Positions 1 to 6,199 of a DNA stretch of 10,134 bases are shown piece after piece (position 1 is the first letter of the stretch; each line of letters begins with the position of its first letter). A program made the translations under genes and the position numbers. The notes below the pieces were generated by a model. That model was given only the letters and a program-made list of their open reading frames with translations, searched no databases and was not told where the DNA came from. Source of the DNA: Ruminococcaceae bacterium UBA5905. GTDB lineage: Bacteria; Bacillota; Clostridia; Oscillospirales; Acutalibacteraceae. The DNA lies in NCBI GenBank assembly GCA_002431285.1, contig DJEF01000018.1, positions 8,254-18,387 on the forward strand. The letters run 5' to 3'.

Positions 1-1
1 C

Positions 2-634
2 ATCGTGGGAATGGAGACGATCCCCGCCGATCTGGGCGGCGTGATCATCACCAGCAATCATTTCAGCCCCTTTGAGAATACCGCCATTCGGTATCTGGTG
101 CAGCAGGCGGGGCTGCCCCGGCTGAATATCATCAGCCAGACCTCCAATTTTGCCATGAATGGCGTGGTGGGCTTTCTCATGAACTATGCCGACACCATCC
201 CGATCTCGGTGGATCCCCGGTATCTGGCCCGGGATTTTATGGCGGTGCTGCGGGAAAAGCTGGTAGAAAAGCGGGAGACGGTGCTGCTGTATCCGGAGCA
301 GGAGATGTGGTTCAACTACCGCAAGCCTCGTCCGCCGAAAAAGGGGGCGTATTATTACGCTGCCCGGCTGCAGGTGCCGGTGCTGTCCTGTTTTGTGGAG
401 ATCGTGGATACGGACGAGAATGAATCCCCGGATTTCAAAAAGGTGCGATATGTGGTGCATGTGCTGGGGCTGTTGCGTCCCGACCCGGCGAAAACCCACA
501 GGGAGAACGCCGCCATGCTGGGGGAGCGGGATTATGCACTGAAAAAGGCCTGCTATGAGCAGGTGTACGGCAAACCCCTCAGCTATGCCTTTGATCCGTC
601 GGATATTGCCGGGTGGCAGGGGGAGCTGTCGTGA
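2..634 (+). CDS. PlsC/LPLAT-family acyltransferase, 5' end cut off by window
   Basis: Probable lysophospholipid-type acyltransferase that moves an acyl chain to a glycerolipid or similar acceptor at the inner membrane face. The frame is already open at the window edge. A GTG at position 5 is in frame but sits inside the conserved domain, so the true start lies upstream and the N-terminus is missing. Counting from that GTG, motif I is NHFSPFE (residues 18-24), which fits NHx4D except that Glu replaces Asp. Motif III is YPEQ (96-99), where PEG is usual. The tail after the domain (about 135-209) carries no motif I recognise. No membrane segment is visible in the retained part. The stop codon overlaps the GTG start of the next gene (GTGA at 631-634), which suggests coupled translation. 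The family call is good; the substrate is unknown. Confidence 0.8.
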   Translation: MVGMETIPADLGGVIITSNHFSPFENTAIRYLVQQAGLPRLNIISQTSNFAMNGVVGFLMNYADTIPISVDPRYLARDFMAVLREKLVEKRETVLLYPEQEMWFNYRKPRPPKKGAYYYAARLQVPVLSCFVEIVDTDENESPDFKKVRYVVHVLGLLRPDPAKTHRENAAMLGERDYALKKACYEQVYGKPLSYAFDPSDIAGWQGELS

Positions 635-1401
635 GAGAAACCCGGTATTACGTGAATTTCACCGATGATTTCGTGGAATCTCCCCGGCAGGAGCTGCGGC
701 TGCCGGAGGAGTATGTCTATGTGCGCACGGGCTTTCTGTCCCGGCTGTGGGCGGCGGTGGTGTATGCGCTGGCGTTGCTGGTGTCGTTCTTTTATTGTCG
801 GCTGGGACTGCGGATGCAGATTCGCGGGAAGAAAAACCTCCGCTCCGCCGGAAAAGGCGGTCTGTTCCTCTACGGCAATCATACCCAGCCGGTGGGGGAT
901 GTGTTCACCCCGGCTCATTGTCTGTTTCCCCGGCGCATCTATACGTTGGTCAGCCCGGCCAATTACGGGCTGCCGGTGATCGGTCGGCTGCTGCCCTATC
1001 TGGGGGCGTTGCCGGTGGCGGATACGGTGCACGGGATGCGGGCGCTGCAGCAGGCGATGAAAACGCGCCTGGGACAGGGCTGCGGGATCGTGATATATCC
1101 GGAGGCCCATGTGTGGGAATACTATACCGGTATCCGGCCGTTCCCGGCCACGTCTTTCAAATTTCCGGTGAAACTGGGAGCACCGGTGTACGCTATGACC
1201 GTCACCTATCAGAAGGCCCGCATCGGGAAACGTCCCCGGATGGTGGTGTATATCGACGGCCCTTTTGTCCCCGCCGGGGAGACGGCGGTGCAAAAGGCGG
1301 AGAGCCTGCGGGCGGCGGTGCGTCAGACCATGGAGCGCCGCAGCCGGGAGAGCAACGTGGAATGGATCTCCTATCGCCCGAAAGACGGCGACGCCGAGTA
1401 A
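631..1401 (+). CDS. Membrane-anchored PlsC/LPLAT-family acyltransferase
   Basis: Second acyltransferase, 256 residues, probably acting on a lipid acceptor at the cytoplasmic membrane. I choose the GTG at 631 over an in-frame GTG at 613 because GGGGGAG lies about 6 bases before it and it forms a 4-base overlap with the upstream stop. A hydrophobic segment at about residues 39-60 follows a charged N-terminus and should anchor the protein. Motif I is NHTQPVGD (83-90), which has five residues between NH and D instead of four. The motif II region is around GLPVIGRLLP (113-122), and motif III is YPEAHVW (156-162). The C-terminal 40 residues are charged. It shares its fold with the gene before it but little else, so the two may act in sequence or on different acceptors; that is inference. 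No phosphate-acyltransferase partner (PlsX/PlsY) is visible. Confidence 0.82.
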   Translation: MRETRYYVNFTDDFVESPRQELRLPEEYVYVRTGFLSRLWAAVVYALALLVSFFYCRLGLRMQIRGKKNLRSAGKGGLFLYGNHTQPVGDVFTPAHCLFPRRIYTLVSPANYGLPVIGRLLPYLGALPVADTVHGMRALQQAMKTRLGQGCGIVIYPEAHVWEYYTGIRPFPATSFKFPVKLGAPVYAMTVTYQKARIGKRPRMVVYIDGPFVPAGETAVQKAESLRAAVRQTMERRSRESNVEWISYRPKDGDAE

Positions 1402-1429
1402 AGCGACGGATGCGCAGAACAAGAAAAGG

Positions 1430-1457
1430 AGCGGCAGGCGGTGCGCCTGCCGCTTTT
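1430..1457 (+). terminator. Intrinsic terminator after the acyltransferase pair
   Basis: An 11-bp perfect stem (1430-1440 with 1444-1454; GCGGCAGGCG against CGCCTGCCGC plus an A-T pair) with a 3-base GTG loop, followed by TTTTCT. It lies 29 bases after the acyltransferase stop and before the nadE promoter, so it separates the two transcription units. Confidence 0.82.
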
Positions 1458-1488
1458 CTGTGCTCACCAAAAAAGCCGCCGGAGAATG

Positions 1489-1517
1489 TTGTCAAATGCG
1501 ACCGCCTGTGGTATACT
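1489..1517 (+). promoter_or_regulatory. SigA-type promoter of nadE, extended -10
   Basis: The -35 element is TTGTCA (1489-1494). A 17-base spacer separates it from the -10 TATACT (1512-1517). The -10 is preceded by TG at 1509-1510 (extended -10). The expected start of transcription is near 1524, giving a short leader of about 34 bases before nadE. No operator or riboswitch fold is evident in the leader. Confidence 0.85.
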
Positions 1518-1557
1518 ATCCCCGTATAGCATACCCGAGTGGGGGAGGAATGACACA

Positions 1558-3483
1558 ATGAAAGACGGATTTATTCAGGTGGCCGCCGGCACACTGCACC
1601 CGGTGGTGGCGGATACACGTCATAATACCGCCGAGATCATCGACCGCATCCGGCAGGCGGATGCGGCCGGGGTGCAGCTGTTGGTGCTGCCGGAGCTGTG
1701 CGTCACCGGATATACCTGCGGCGACCTGTTTTATTCGACGGTGCTGCAAGCCGGGGCACGGACCGCTCTGGAGGAGATCTGCGCCGCCACGGCGGGGTTG
1801 TACCCGGTGGTGGCGGTGGGGCTGCCCCTTTTATGGCAGAATAAGCTCTATAACGTGGCGGCGGTGCTGCATAACGGCCGGCTGCTGGGGGTGGTGCCCA
1901 AGCGCTACCTGCCCAACTACGGCGAGTTTTACGAGCTGCGGCAGTTCACCTCCGGCGATACGGTGCCGGCCGACGCAACGGTGACCCTGTGCGGGCAGAC
2001 GGTGCCCTATGGCAGCCGTCTGCTGTTCACCCATGAGACGATGCCCGGCTATTGCTTCGGGGTGGAAATATGCGAGGATCTGTGGGTACCCTGCCCGCCG
2101 GCGGACGAGCTGTGCCGGGGCGGCGCCACGCTGATGCTCAATCTGTCCGCCTCCAACGAGGTGGTGGGGAAGGAGGGCTATCGGCGCACGCTGGTGTCCT
2201 CCACCTCCGCGCGGCTGCTGTGCGGCTATGTGTATTGCAGCGCCGGCCCGGAGGAATCGACCCAGGATCTGGTGTTCTCCCGCCACCACCTGATTGCGGA
2301 GAACGGCACCATTCTGGCGGAAAACAAGCCTTTTGCAGATGCGCCGCTGCTGATCAGCGAGATCGACACCGCCCGGCTGACGGCGGAACGCCACCGCATG
2401 ACCGGATTTGTGCCGCTGTCGGCGGCGGATCTCCGCACGGTCTCCTTTGCCCAGCCCATGCGGGAGGTGTCTCTGACCCGCCCGGTGGATGCCAACCCCT
2501 TTGTGCCGCCGGACGATGCCCGGGTGCGGGAGCGGGCGGAGGCCATCTTCCGCATCCAGAGCTACGGGCTGAAAAAGCGGCTGGCTCACACCCATGCCAA
2601 AACCGCCGTGGTGGGCATTTCCGGCGGGCTGGACAGCTGTCTGGCGCTGCTGGTGATGGTGCGGGCGATGGATCTGCTGGAGCGCCCCCGCACCGATATT
2701 GTGGCGGTGACCATGCCCTGCTTCGGCACCACCGAGCGCACCCACCGCAACGCGCAGCAGATGTGCCGCTGTCTGGGGGTCACCCTGCGGGAGGTGGATA
2801 TTTCCGCCGCCGTGATGCAGCATTTCGCCGATATCGGCCATGACCCGGCGGTGCACGATGTGACCTATGAGAACGGACAGGCCAGGGAGCGCACCCAGGT
2901 GCTCATGGACGTGGCCAATGAGACCGGCGGTATTCTGGTGGGCACCGGCGATCTGTCGGAGCTGGCGTTGGGCTGGGCGACCTATAACGGCGATCATATG
3001 TCCATGTACGGGGTCAACGCCTCGGTGCCGAAAACGCTGGTGCGGTATATGGTGCGCTATGAGGCGGAGCATACCGCCCCGGCGCTGAAAGCGGTGCTGG
3101 AGGATATTCTGGATACCCCCGTGTCCCCGGAGCTGCTGCCCGCCCAGGCGGACGGCACCATCGCTCAGAAAACCGAGGATCTGGTGGGCCCCTATGAGCT
3201 GCACGATTTCTTCCTCTATTACACGCTGCGATTCGGGTTTGCACCTCGCAAGATCTATCGGCTGGCACGCTACGCTTTCCGGGGTGCTTATGACGATGCT
3301 ACCATCGAGAAGTGGCTGCGGGCATTTCTGCGGCGGTTTTTCGGCCAGCAGTTCAAGCGCTCCTGTATGCCCGACGGCCCCAAGGTGGGTTCGGCCACCC
3401 TGTCCCCCCGGGGGGATTGGCGGATGCCGTCGGACGCTTCTGCTGCGCTGTGGCTGGAAAATCTTTCCGGAATTGTGGAATGA
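1558..3483 (+). CDS. nadE: NAD+ synthetase, glutamine-dependent (two-domain)
   Basis: Makes NAD+ from nicotinic acid adenine dinucleotide, ATP and glutamine in the cytosol, the last step of NAD synthesis. The protein is 641 residues. The N-terminal nitrilase-type glutaminase domain (about 1-290) shows the expected Glu-Lys-Cys triad: E46 in LPELCVTGY, K115 in PKRYLPNYGE and C172 in EICEDLW. The C-terminal ATP-pyrophosphatase domain has the PP-loop SGGLDS (355-360) and the conserved block TGDLSELALGWATYNGD (463-479). The ATG at 1558 is chosen over earlier in-frame starts because GGGGGAGGAA lies 7 bases upstream and it sits just downstream of the promoter. Earlier in-frame codons would overlap the terminator and promoter. 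The length fits the glutamine-using form rather than the ammonia-only form of about 270 residues. It appears to be transcribed alone. No intrinsic terminator with a U-run is seen after it. Confidence 0.96.
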   Translation: MKDGFIQVAAGTLHPVVADTRHNTAEIIDRIRQADAAGVQLLVLPELCVTGYTCGDLFYSTVLQAGARTALEEICAATAGLYPVVAVGLPLLWQNKLYNVAAVLHNGRLLGVVPKRYLPNYGEFYELRQFTSGDTVPADATVTLCGQTVPYGSRLLFTHETMPGYCFGVEICEDLWVPCPPADELCRGGATLMLNLSASNEVVGKEGYRRTLVSSTSARLLCGYVYCSAGPEESTQDLVFSRHHLIAENGTILAENKPFADAPLLISEIDTARLTAERHRMTGFVPLSAADLRTVSFAQPMREVSLTRPVDANPFVPPDDARVRERAEAIFRIQSYGLKKRLAHTHAKTAVVGISGGLDSCLALLVMVRAMDLLERPRTDIVAVTMPCFGTTERTHRNAQQMCRCLGVTLREVDISAAVMQHFADIGHDPAVHDVTYENGQARERTQVLMDVANETGGILVGTGDLSELALGWATYNGDHMSMYGVNASVPKTLVRYMVRYEAEHTAPALKAVLEDILDTPVSPELLPAQADGTIAQKTEDLVGPYELHDFFLYYTLRFGFAPRKIYRLARYAFRGAYDDATIEKWLRAFLRRFFGQQFKRSCMPDGPKVGSATLSPRGDWRMPSDASAALWLENLSGIVE

Positions 3484-3559
3484 CCTTTGCTGTTTTGCCT
3501 ATTTTTCGCTTTTAAGCACAAAAGCGAGTGTGGAATGTGTACAAACTTGCCAAAACCCC

Positions 3560-3588
3560 TTGACAAGCCGAAAAATCAGGCGTATAAT
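3560..3588 (+). promoter_or_regulatory. Perfect-consensus SigA promoter of the small ORF unit
   Basis: TTGACA (3560-3565), a 17-base spacer and TATAAT (3583-3588) match the housekeeping sigma consensus at every base. Transcription should start near 3595. This is the strongest promoter in the window and it drives a unit of only about 335 bases ending at the terminator at 3896-3929. Confidence 0.92.
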
Positions 3589-3619
3589 GGCACAAAATCA
3601 CGAAAGGGAGATGACAAGG

Positions 3620-3883
3620 ATGTTTGCTTACGCTATGACACGTACATCATCCACCGGTGCCTGTTCTGAGACTCCGGCTTCTTCCTGCTGCGCCTCTGTG
3701 TCTACTGTCGCTCTGTCGGACATCGCCCTGTGGGTGGTGTCCGTTTTCGTTATGGTACGAATTAGCCTGCTGGCTCTGGCGAATTGCGCCATTATTGGGC
3801 GAATTATTCTGGCGGCTGTCCTGCTAATGGTACTGGTAGCGAAGCTGAAGGAGCAGACATCGAGCTTGCAAATTCCTGCATAA
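3620..3883 (+). CDS. Small hydrophobic protein or long leader peptide, Ile/Leu/Val-rich
   Basis: I do not recognise this 87-residue ORF. The start at 3620 is preferred because AAGGGAG (3604-3610) sits 9 bases upstream; an in-frame ATG at 3611 directly abuts that site, and one at 3587 overlaps the -10 box. Residues 1-30 are Ser/Thr-rich with four Cys (15, 23, 24 and one of the TM-region Cys at 56 makes the fourth overall). Residues 35-75 are almost wholly hydrophobic with two Arg (47, 61), compatible with one or two membrane segments. A basic/polar tail follows (AKLKEQ at 74-79). Ile, Leu and Val make up about half of residues 30-76. Codon choice differs from neighbours: six of seven Ile codons are ATT, and GTA, CTA and CGA appear. 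It has its own promoter and terminator and lies directly before the branched-chain amino acid transporter. It may be a small membrane protein, a leader peptide, or a transcript that acts as RNA. Confidence 0.5.
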   Translation: MFAYAMTRTSSTGACSETPASSCCASVSTVALSDIALWVVSVFVMVRISLLALANCAIIGRIILAAVLLMVLVAKLKEQTSSLQIPA

Positions 3884-3895
3884 AGCGGGCGATGC

Positions 3896-3929
3896 AAACG
3901 GTTCTGCTACTTTTAGCAGAACCGTTTTT
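3896..3929 (+). terminator. Strong intrinsic terminator after the small ORF
   Basis: A 13-bp perfect stem (3896-3908 with 3915-3927, core ACGGTTCTGCT / AGCAGAACCGT) with a 6-base loop. The last stem Ts and the following bases form TTTTTC. It lies 12 bases after the small ORF stop and 81 bases before livJ, so it either ends an independent unit or acts as an attenuator for the liv operon. Confidence 0.93.
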
Positions 3930-3944
3930 CTGTTGTTGGTATCA

Positions 3945-3966
3945 AAACAGGGGTATACACCTGTTT
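3945..3966. promoter_or_regulatory. Near-perfect 22-bp palindrome, candidate operator for livJ
   Basis: AAACAGG (3945-3951) and CCTGTTT (3960-3966) are perfect inverted arms. The 8-base centre GGTATACA is itself symmetric except at its outermost pair, so only one of eleven base pairs fails. Allowing one bulged A, the symmetry extends outward to ATC (3941-3943) and GAT (3967-3969). It lies where the -35 box of a livJ promoter would fall, just before an extended -10. This suggests a dimeric transcription factor site. The regulator is not identifiable from the sequence. Confidence 0.6.
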
Positions 3967-3976
3967 GATATATACT
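3966..3976 (+). promoter_or_regulatory. Candidate livJ promoter -10 region without a good -35
   Basis: TG (3966-3967), one base, then TATATA (3969-3974) fits an extended -10; TATACT (3971-3976) is an overlapping alternative. At 16-18 bases upstream only CAGGGG-like sequence is found, not TTGACA. Such a promoter would be weak alone or need an activator, and the palindrome at 3945-3966 occupies the right place. If this is the start site, the livJ leader is about 30 bases. Confidence 0.45.
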
Positions 3977-4010
3977 TTAGTCATCTATTTTGGATAAGGA
4001 GAGATGCGTT

Positions 4011-5132
4011 ATGAAAAAGTTTACCCGTATGACTGCTGTTGTGGTGGCAGTCGCTCTGTTGGCTTTGGCCTGTGTCGGCTGCGGCGGCAATTCCGGCGGC
4101 GACACCATTATGATCGGCTGCACCGGCCCCCTAACCGGCGATGCTTCTTCCTACGGCACTTCCGTGCAGCACGGCGCTCAGCTGGCTGTGGAGGAGATCA
4201 ATGCCGCCGGCGGTCTGAATGGGATTAAGCTGTCCTTTGAAATGAAGGACGATAAGGCCACCGCCGAGGATGCCAGCACCGGCTATGACGCGCTGTTCGA
4301 TGCCGGAATGAAGATCTCCCTGGGCAGCGTGACCTCCGCCTCCTGCAAGGCGTTTGCCGACAAGGCGGTGCAGGATAATGTGTTCGCCATCACCCCCTCC
4401 GCTTCGGAGCAGGCCATCATCGAGAAGGGCGACAACATCTTCCGCGTGTGCTTCGGCGACCCCGACCAGGGCACGCTGGCGGCGAAAGAGCTGACCAAGA
4501 CCTATACGAAGATCGGCGCGATCTATGACACCAGCGATTCCTATTCCACCGGCATCTACACCGCTTTCGAGGCAGAGATGAAGGCTGAGGGCAAGGAATT
4601 CAAGGTGCAGACCTTCGATAAAGAGAACAATAAGGACTTCTCCACCCAGGTGGAGGCTCTGAAGGACTGCGAAGTGATCTTCATGCCCTTCTACTACACC
4701 GAGGCCGGTCTGGTGGCCAAGGCCTGCGTGGCCAAGGGCGTGACCGCTGAGCTGTTCGGCTGCGACGGCTTCGACGGTATCAAGACTCAGCTGGATGATA
4801 CCGTGACCAACAAGATCCGCTACATCACTCCCTTCGATGTGGAGAGCACCGACAGCAAGGTTTCCGCTTTTGTTTCCGCCTACAAGGCAAAGTTCGGCTC
4901 TGACCCCGACCAGTTCGCGGCGGATGCCTATGATGCGGTGTACGCGATCTTTGAGAGCATGAAGGCGGCCGGCGTGGACAGCGCCTCTATCTCCGCCAGC
5001 GATCTGTGCAACAAGGTGAAGGCGGCCATCACCGATAAGAGCTTCAGCTACACCGGCACCACCGGTAAGATGACCTGGGAGACCAGCGGCGCCTGCGATA
5101 AGGATCCCGTCATCGTGGACCTGAGCAAGTAA
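4011..5132 (+). CDS. livJ: Branched-chain amino acid ABC transporter, substrate-binding lipoprotein
   Basis: Extracellular, membrane-tethered binding protein that captures leucine, isoleucine, valine or a related amino acid and delivers it to LivHM. The protein is 373 residues. ATG 4011 follows AAGGAG (3996-4001) by 9 bases; the ATG at 4004 is in another frame. The signal peptide has a basic start (MKKFTR) and a hydrophobic core at about 8-20. The lipid-attachment Cys is either C21 (ALAC) or C24 (CVGC), and neither is a textbook lipobox. The mature part is a type I periplasmic-binding (Peripla_BP_6) fold opening with TIMIGCTGPLTGD (32-44). The substrate cannot be fixed from sequence. The mature domain has eight further Cys, many for an exported protein. 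It is first in a five-gene liv operon and separated from livH by a structured 199-base gap. Confidence 0.95.
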   Translation: MKKFTRMTAVVVAVALLALACVGCGGNSGGDTIMIGCTGPLTGDASSYGTSVQHGAQLAVEEINAAGGLNGIKLSFEMKDDKATAEDASTGYDALFDAGMKISLGSVTSASCKAFADKAVQDNVFAITPSASEQAIIEKGDNIFRVCFGDPDQGTLAAKELTKTYTKIGAIYDTSDSYSTGIYTAFEAEMKAEGKEFKVQTFDKENNKDFSTQVEALKDCEVIFMPFYYTEAGLVAKACVAKGVTAELFGCDGFDGIKTQLDDTVTNKIRYITPFDVESTDSKVSAFVSAYKAKFGSDPDQFAADAYDAVYAIFESMKAAGVDSASISASDLCNKVKAAITDKSFSYTGTTGKMTWETSGACDKDPVIVDLSK

Positions 5133-5180
5133 TTGACCCGGATGATTTCGCCTAATCGGTCGGGCAGCCTGCGGGTCGGA

Positions 5181-5212
5181 GCGTACACGAACGGTTCTCC
5201 GTTCGTGTACGC
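5181..5212 (+). other. 13-bp perfect hairpin in the livJ-livH gap
   Basis: GCGTACACGAACG (5181-5193) pairs perfectly with 5200-5212 around the 6-base loop GTTCTC. No U-run follows (next bases CGGCCCGG), so it is not an ordinary terminator. A small GC-only hairpin follows at once (GCCCGG 5215-5220 with CCGGGC 5224-5229). It probably protects the 3' end of the livJ message or pauses polymerase. Confidence 0.75.
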
Positions 5213-5251
5213 CGGCCCGGCCGCCGGGCGAATTGCCGTACCGGGTTATTT

Positions 5252-5291
5252 CGGATAAAGGATAAGACGGCGGTGTCTTATCCTTTATCCG
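5252..5291 (+). other. 17-bp perfect hairpin in the livJ-livH gap
   Basis: CGGATAAAGGATAAGAC (5252-5268) pairs perfectly with 5275-5291 around the 6-base loop GGCGGT. What follows (GTGTAAGCC) has no U-run. The hairpin ends 40 bases before the livH start and leaves its ribosome site free. Its position fits a message-stabilising or processing element that raises livJ output relative to the channel and ATPase genes. Confidence 0.78.
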
Positions 5292-5331
5292 GTGTAAGCC
5301 GGCGGTAGAATGAGAAAGAGGAGATAAGCCT

Positions 5332-6195
5332 ATGAGCATACTGTTAGACGGATTGAGCCTCGGCGCCATCTATGCGCTGATCGCTCTGGGGTACACCATG
5401 GTGTACGGTATCGCCAAGCTGCTGAATTTTGCCCACGGCGATATCATCATGGTGGGCGCCTATGCCATTCTGGTGACCCTGAATATCACTGGCAGCCCCT
5501 GGGTGGGCATTCTCGTATCCATCGTTGTCTGTACACTGGCGGGCATTGTGATCGAGCGGCTGGCCTATAAGCCGCTGCGGGGCGCTTCTCCGCTGGCGGT
5601 GCTGATCACCGCTATCGGTGTCAGCTATTTCCTGCAGAGTATGGCGCAGCTGATTTTCGGCGCCCAATCCCGTCCCGTGACCCTCCCGGCTTTCAGCAAG
5701 GTGAATATCGCCGGCGCACAGATCAGCACCGGCACCATCATTACGCTGGTGGTGGGCGCGCTCATTATGGCGGCGCTGACGCTGTTTGTGGGACGTACCC
5801 GCACCGGCCGCGCCATGCAGGCGGTGTCGGAGGATCGGGGTGCGGCTCAGCTCATGGGCATCAATGTGAACCGCATCATCATGATCACCTTTGCCATCGG
5901 CTCGGCGCTGGCGGCCTTCGCCAGCCTGTTCTACCTCATGCAGATCCCCTCCACCAGCCCGACACTGGGTGCTATGCCCGGTATCAAAGCATTCACGGCG
6001 GCGGTGATCGGCGGCATCGGCTCCATCCCCGGCGCCATGATCGGCGGCGTGCTGCTGGGCCTGATCGAAAAGATCTGCCTGAGCGTCCCCGCCATCAGCG
6101 CGTATACGACGGCGATCGAGTTCAGCTTGCTGATCATTATTCTGCTGGTGAAGCCCATCGGCATCCTGGGGAAAAAGAGAAGGGTGAAGGTGTAA
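5332..6195 (+). CDS. livH: Branched-chain amino acid ABC transporter permease LivH
   Basis: One of the two membrane subunits forming the amino acid channel. It is 287 residues, typical for LivH. ATG 5332 follows AGAGGAGA (5317-5324) at normal distance. The family signature NFAHGD is at 32-37 after the first helices. Several hydrophobic helices span about 8-30, 38-52, 57-75, 87-110, 133-153, 182-204, 216-248 and 262-278. The cytoplasmic coupling loop that docks on the ATPases is GRAMQAVSEDRGAAQLMGI (159-177). A conserved GGIGSIPGAMIGG block lies at 227-239. The tail KKRRVKV is basic, as expected for the cytoplasmic side. It pairs with LivM; livM starts 5 bases after its stop. Confidence 0.96.
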   Translation: MSILLDGLSLGAIYALIALGYTMVYGIAKLLNFAHGDIIMVGAYAILVTLNITGSPWVGILVSIVVCTLAGIVIERLAYKPLRGASPLAVLITAIGVSYFLQSMAQLIFGAQSRPVTLPAFSKVNIAGAQISTGTIITLVVGALIMAALTLFVGRTRTGRAMQAVSEDRGAAQLMGINVNRIIMITFAIGSALAAFASLFYLMQIPSTSPTLGAMPGIKAFTAAVIGGIGSIPGAMIGGVLLGLIEKICLSVPAISAYTTAIEFSLLIIILLVKPIGILGKKRRVKV

Positions 6196-6199
6196 CGCT

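Noticed and set aside
583..1470. 295-codon open frame on the minus strand opposite the second acyltransferase
   Set aside because: Antisense shadow with low-complexity His/Arg/Pro composition. It crosses the terminator at 1430-1457 and has no promoter.
1831..3204. 457-codon open frame on the minus strand inside nadE
   Set aside because: It is antisense to a well-conserved gene and has no ribosome site or promoter. Its translation is rich in His/Gln/Arg as expected for a shadow of GC-biased codons.
3505..3528. Hairpin CGCTTTT/AAAAGCG just after nadE, as a terminator
   Set aside because: Only 7-9 A/T-rich pairs and no U-run after it (AGTGTGG follows), so it does not qualify as an intrinsic terminator.
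3628..3897. 89-codon minus-strand frame opposite the small ORF
   Set aside because: Starts with TTG inside the terminator stem. Promoter, ribosome site and terminator all point the other way.
3930..4010. T-box riboswitch upstream of livJ
   Set aside because: Common regulator of branched-chain amino acid genes in Firmicutes, but no conserved T-box sequence or specifier-stem architecture is visible here or in 3484-3930.
4131..5369. 412-codon open frame on the minus strand across livJ and the livJ-livH gap
   Set aside because: Shadow frame opposite livJ; it runs through the structured hairpins and shows no domain signature.
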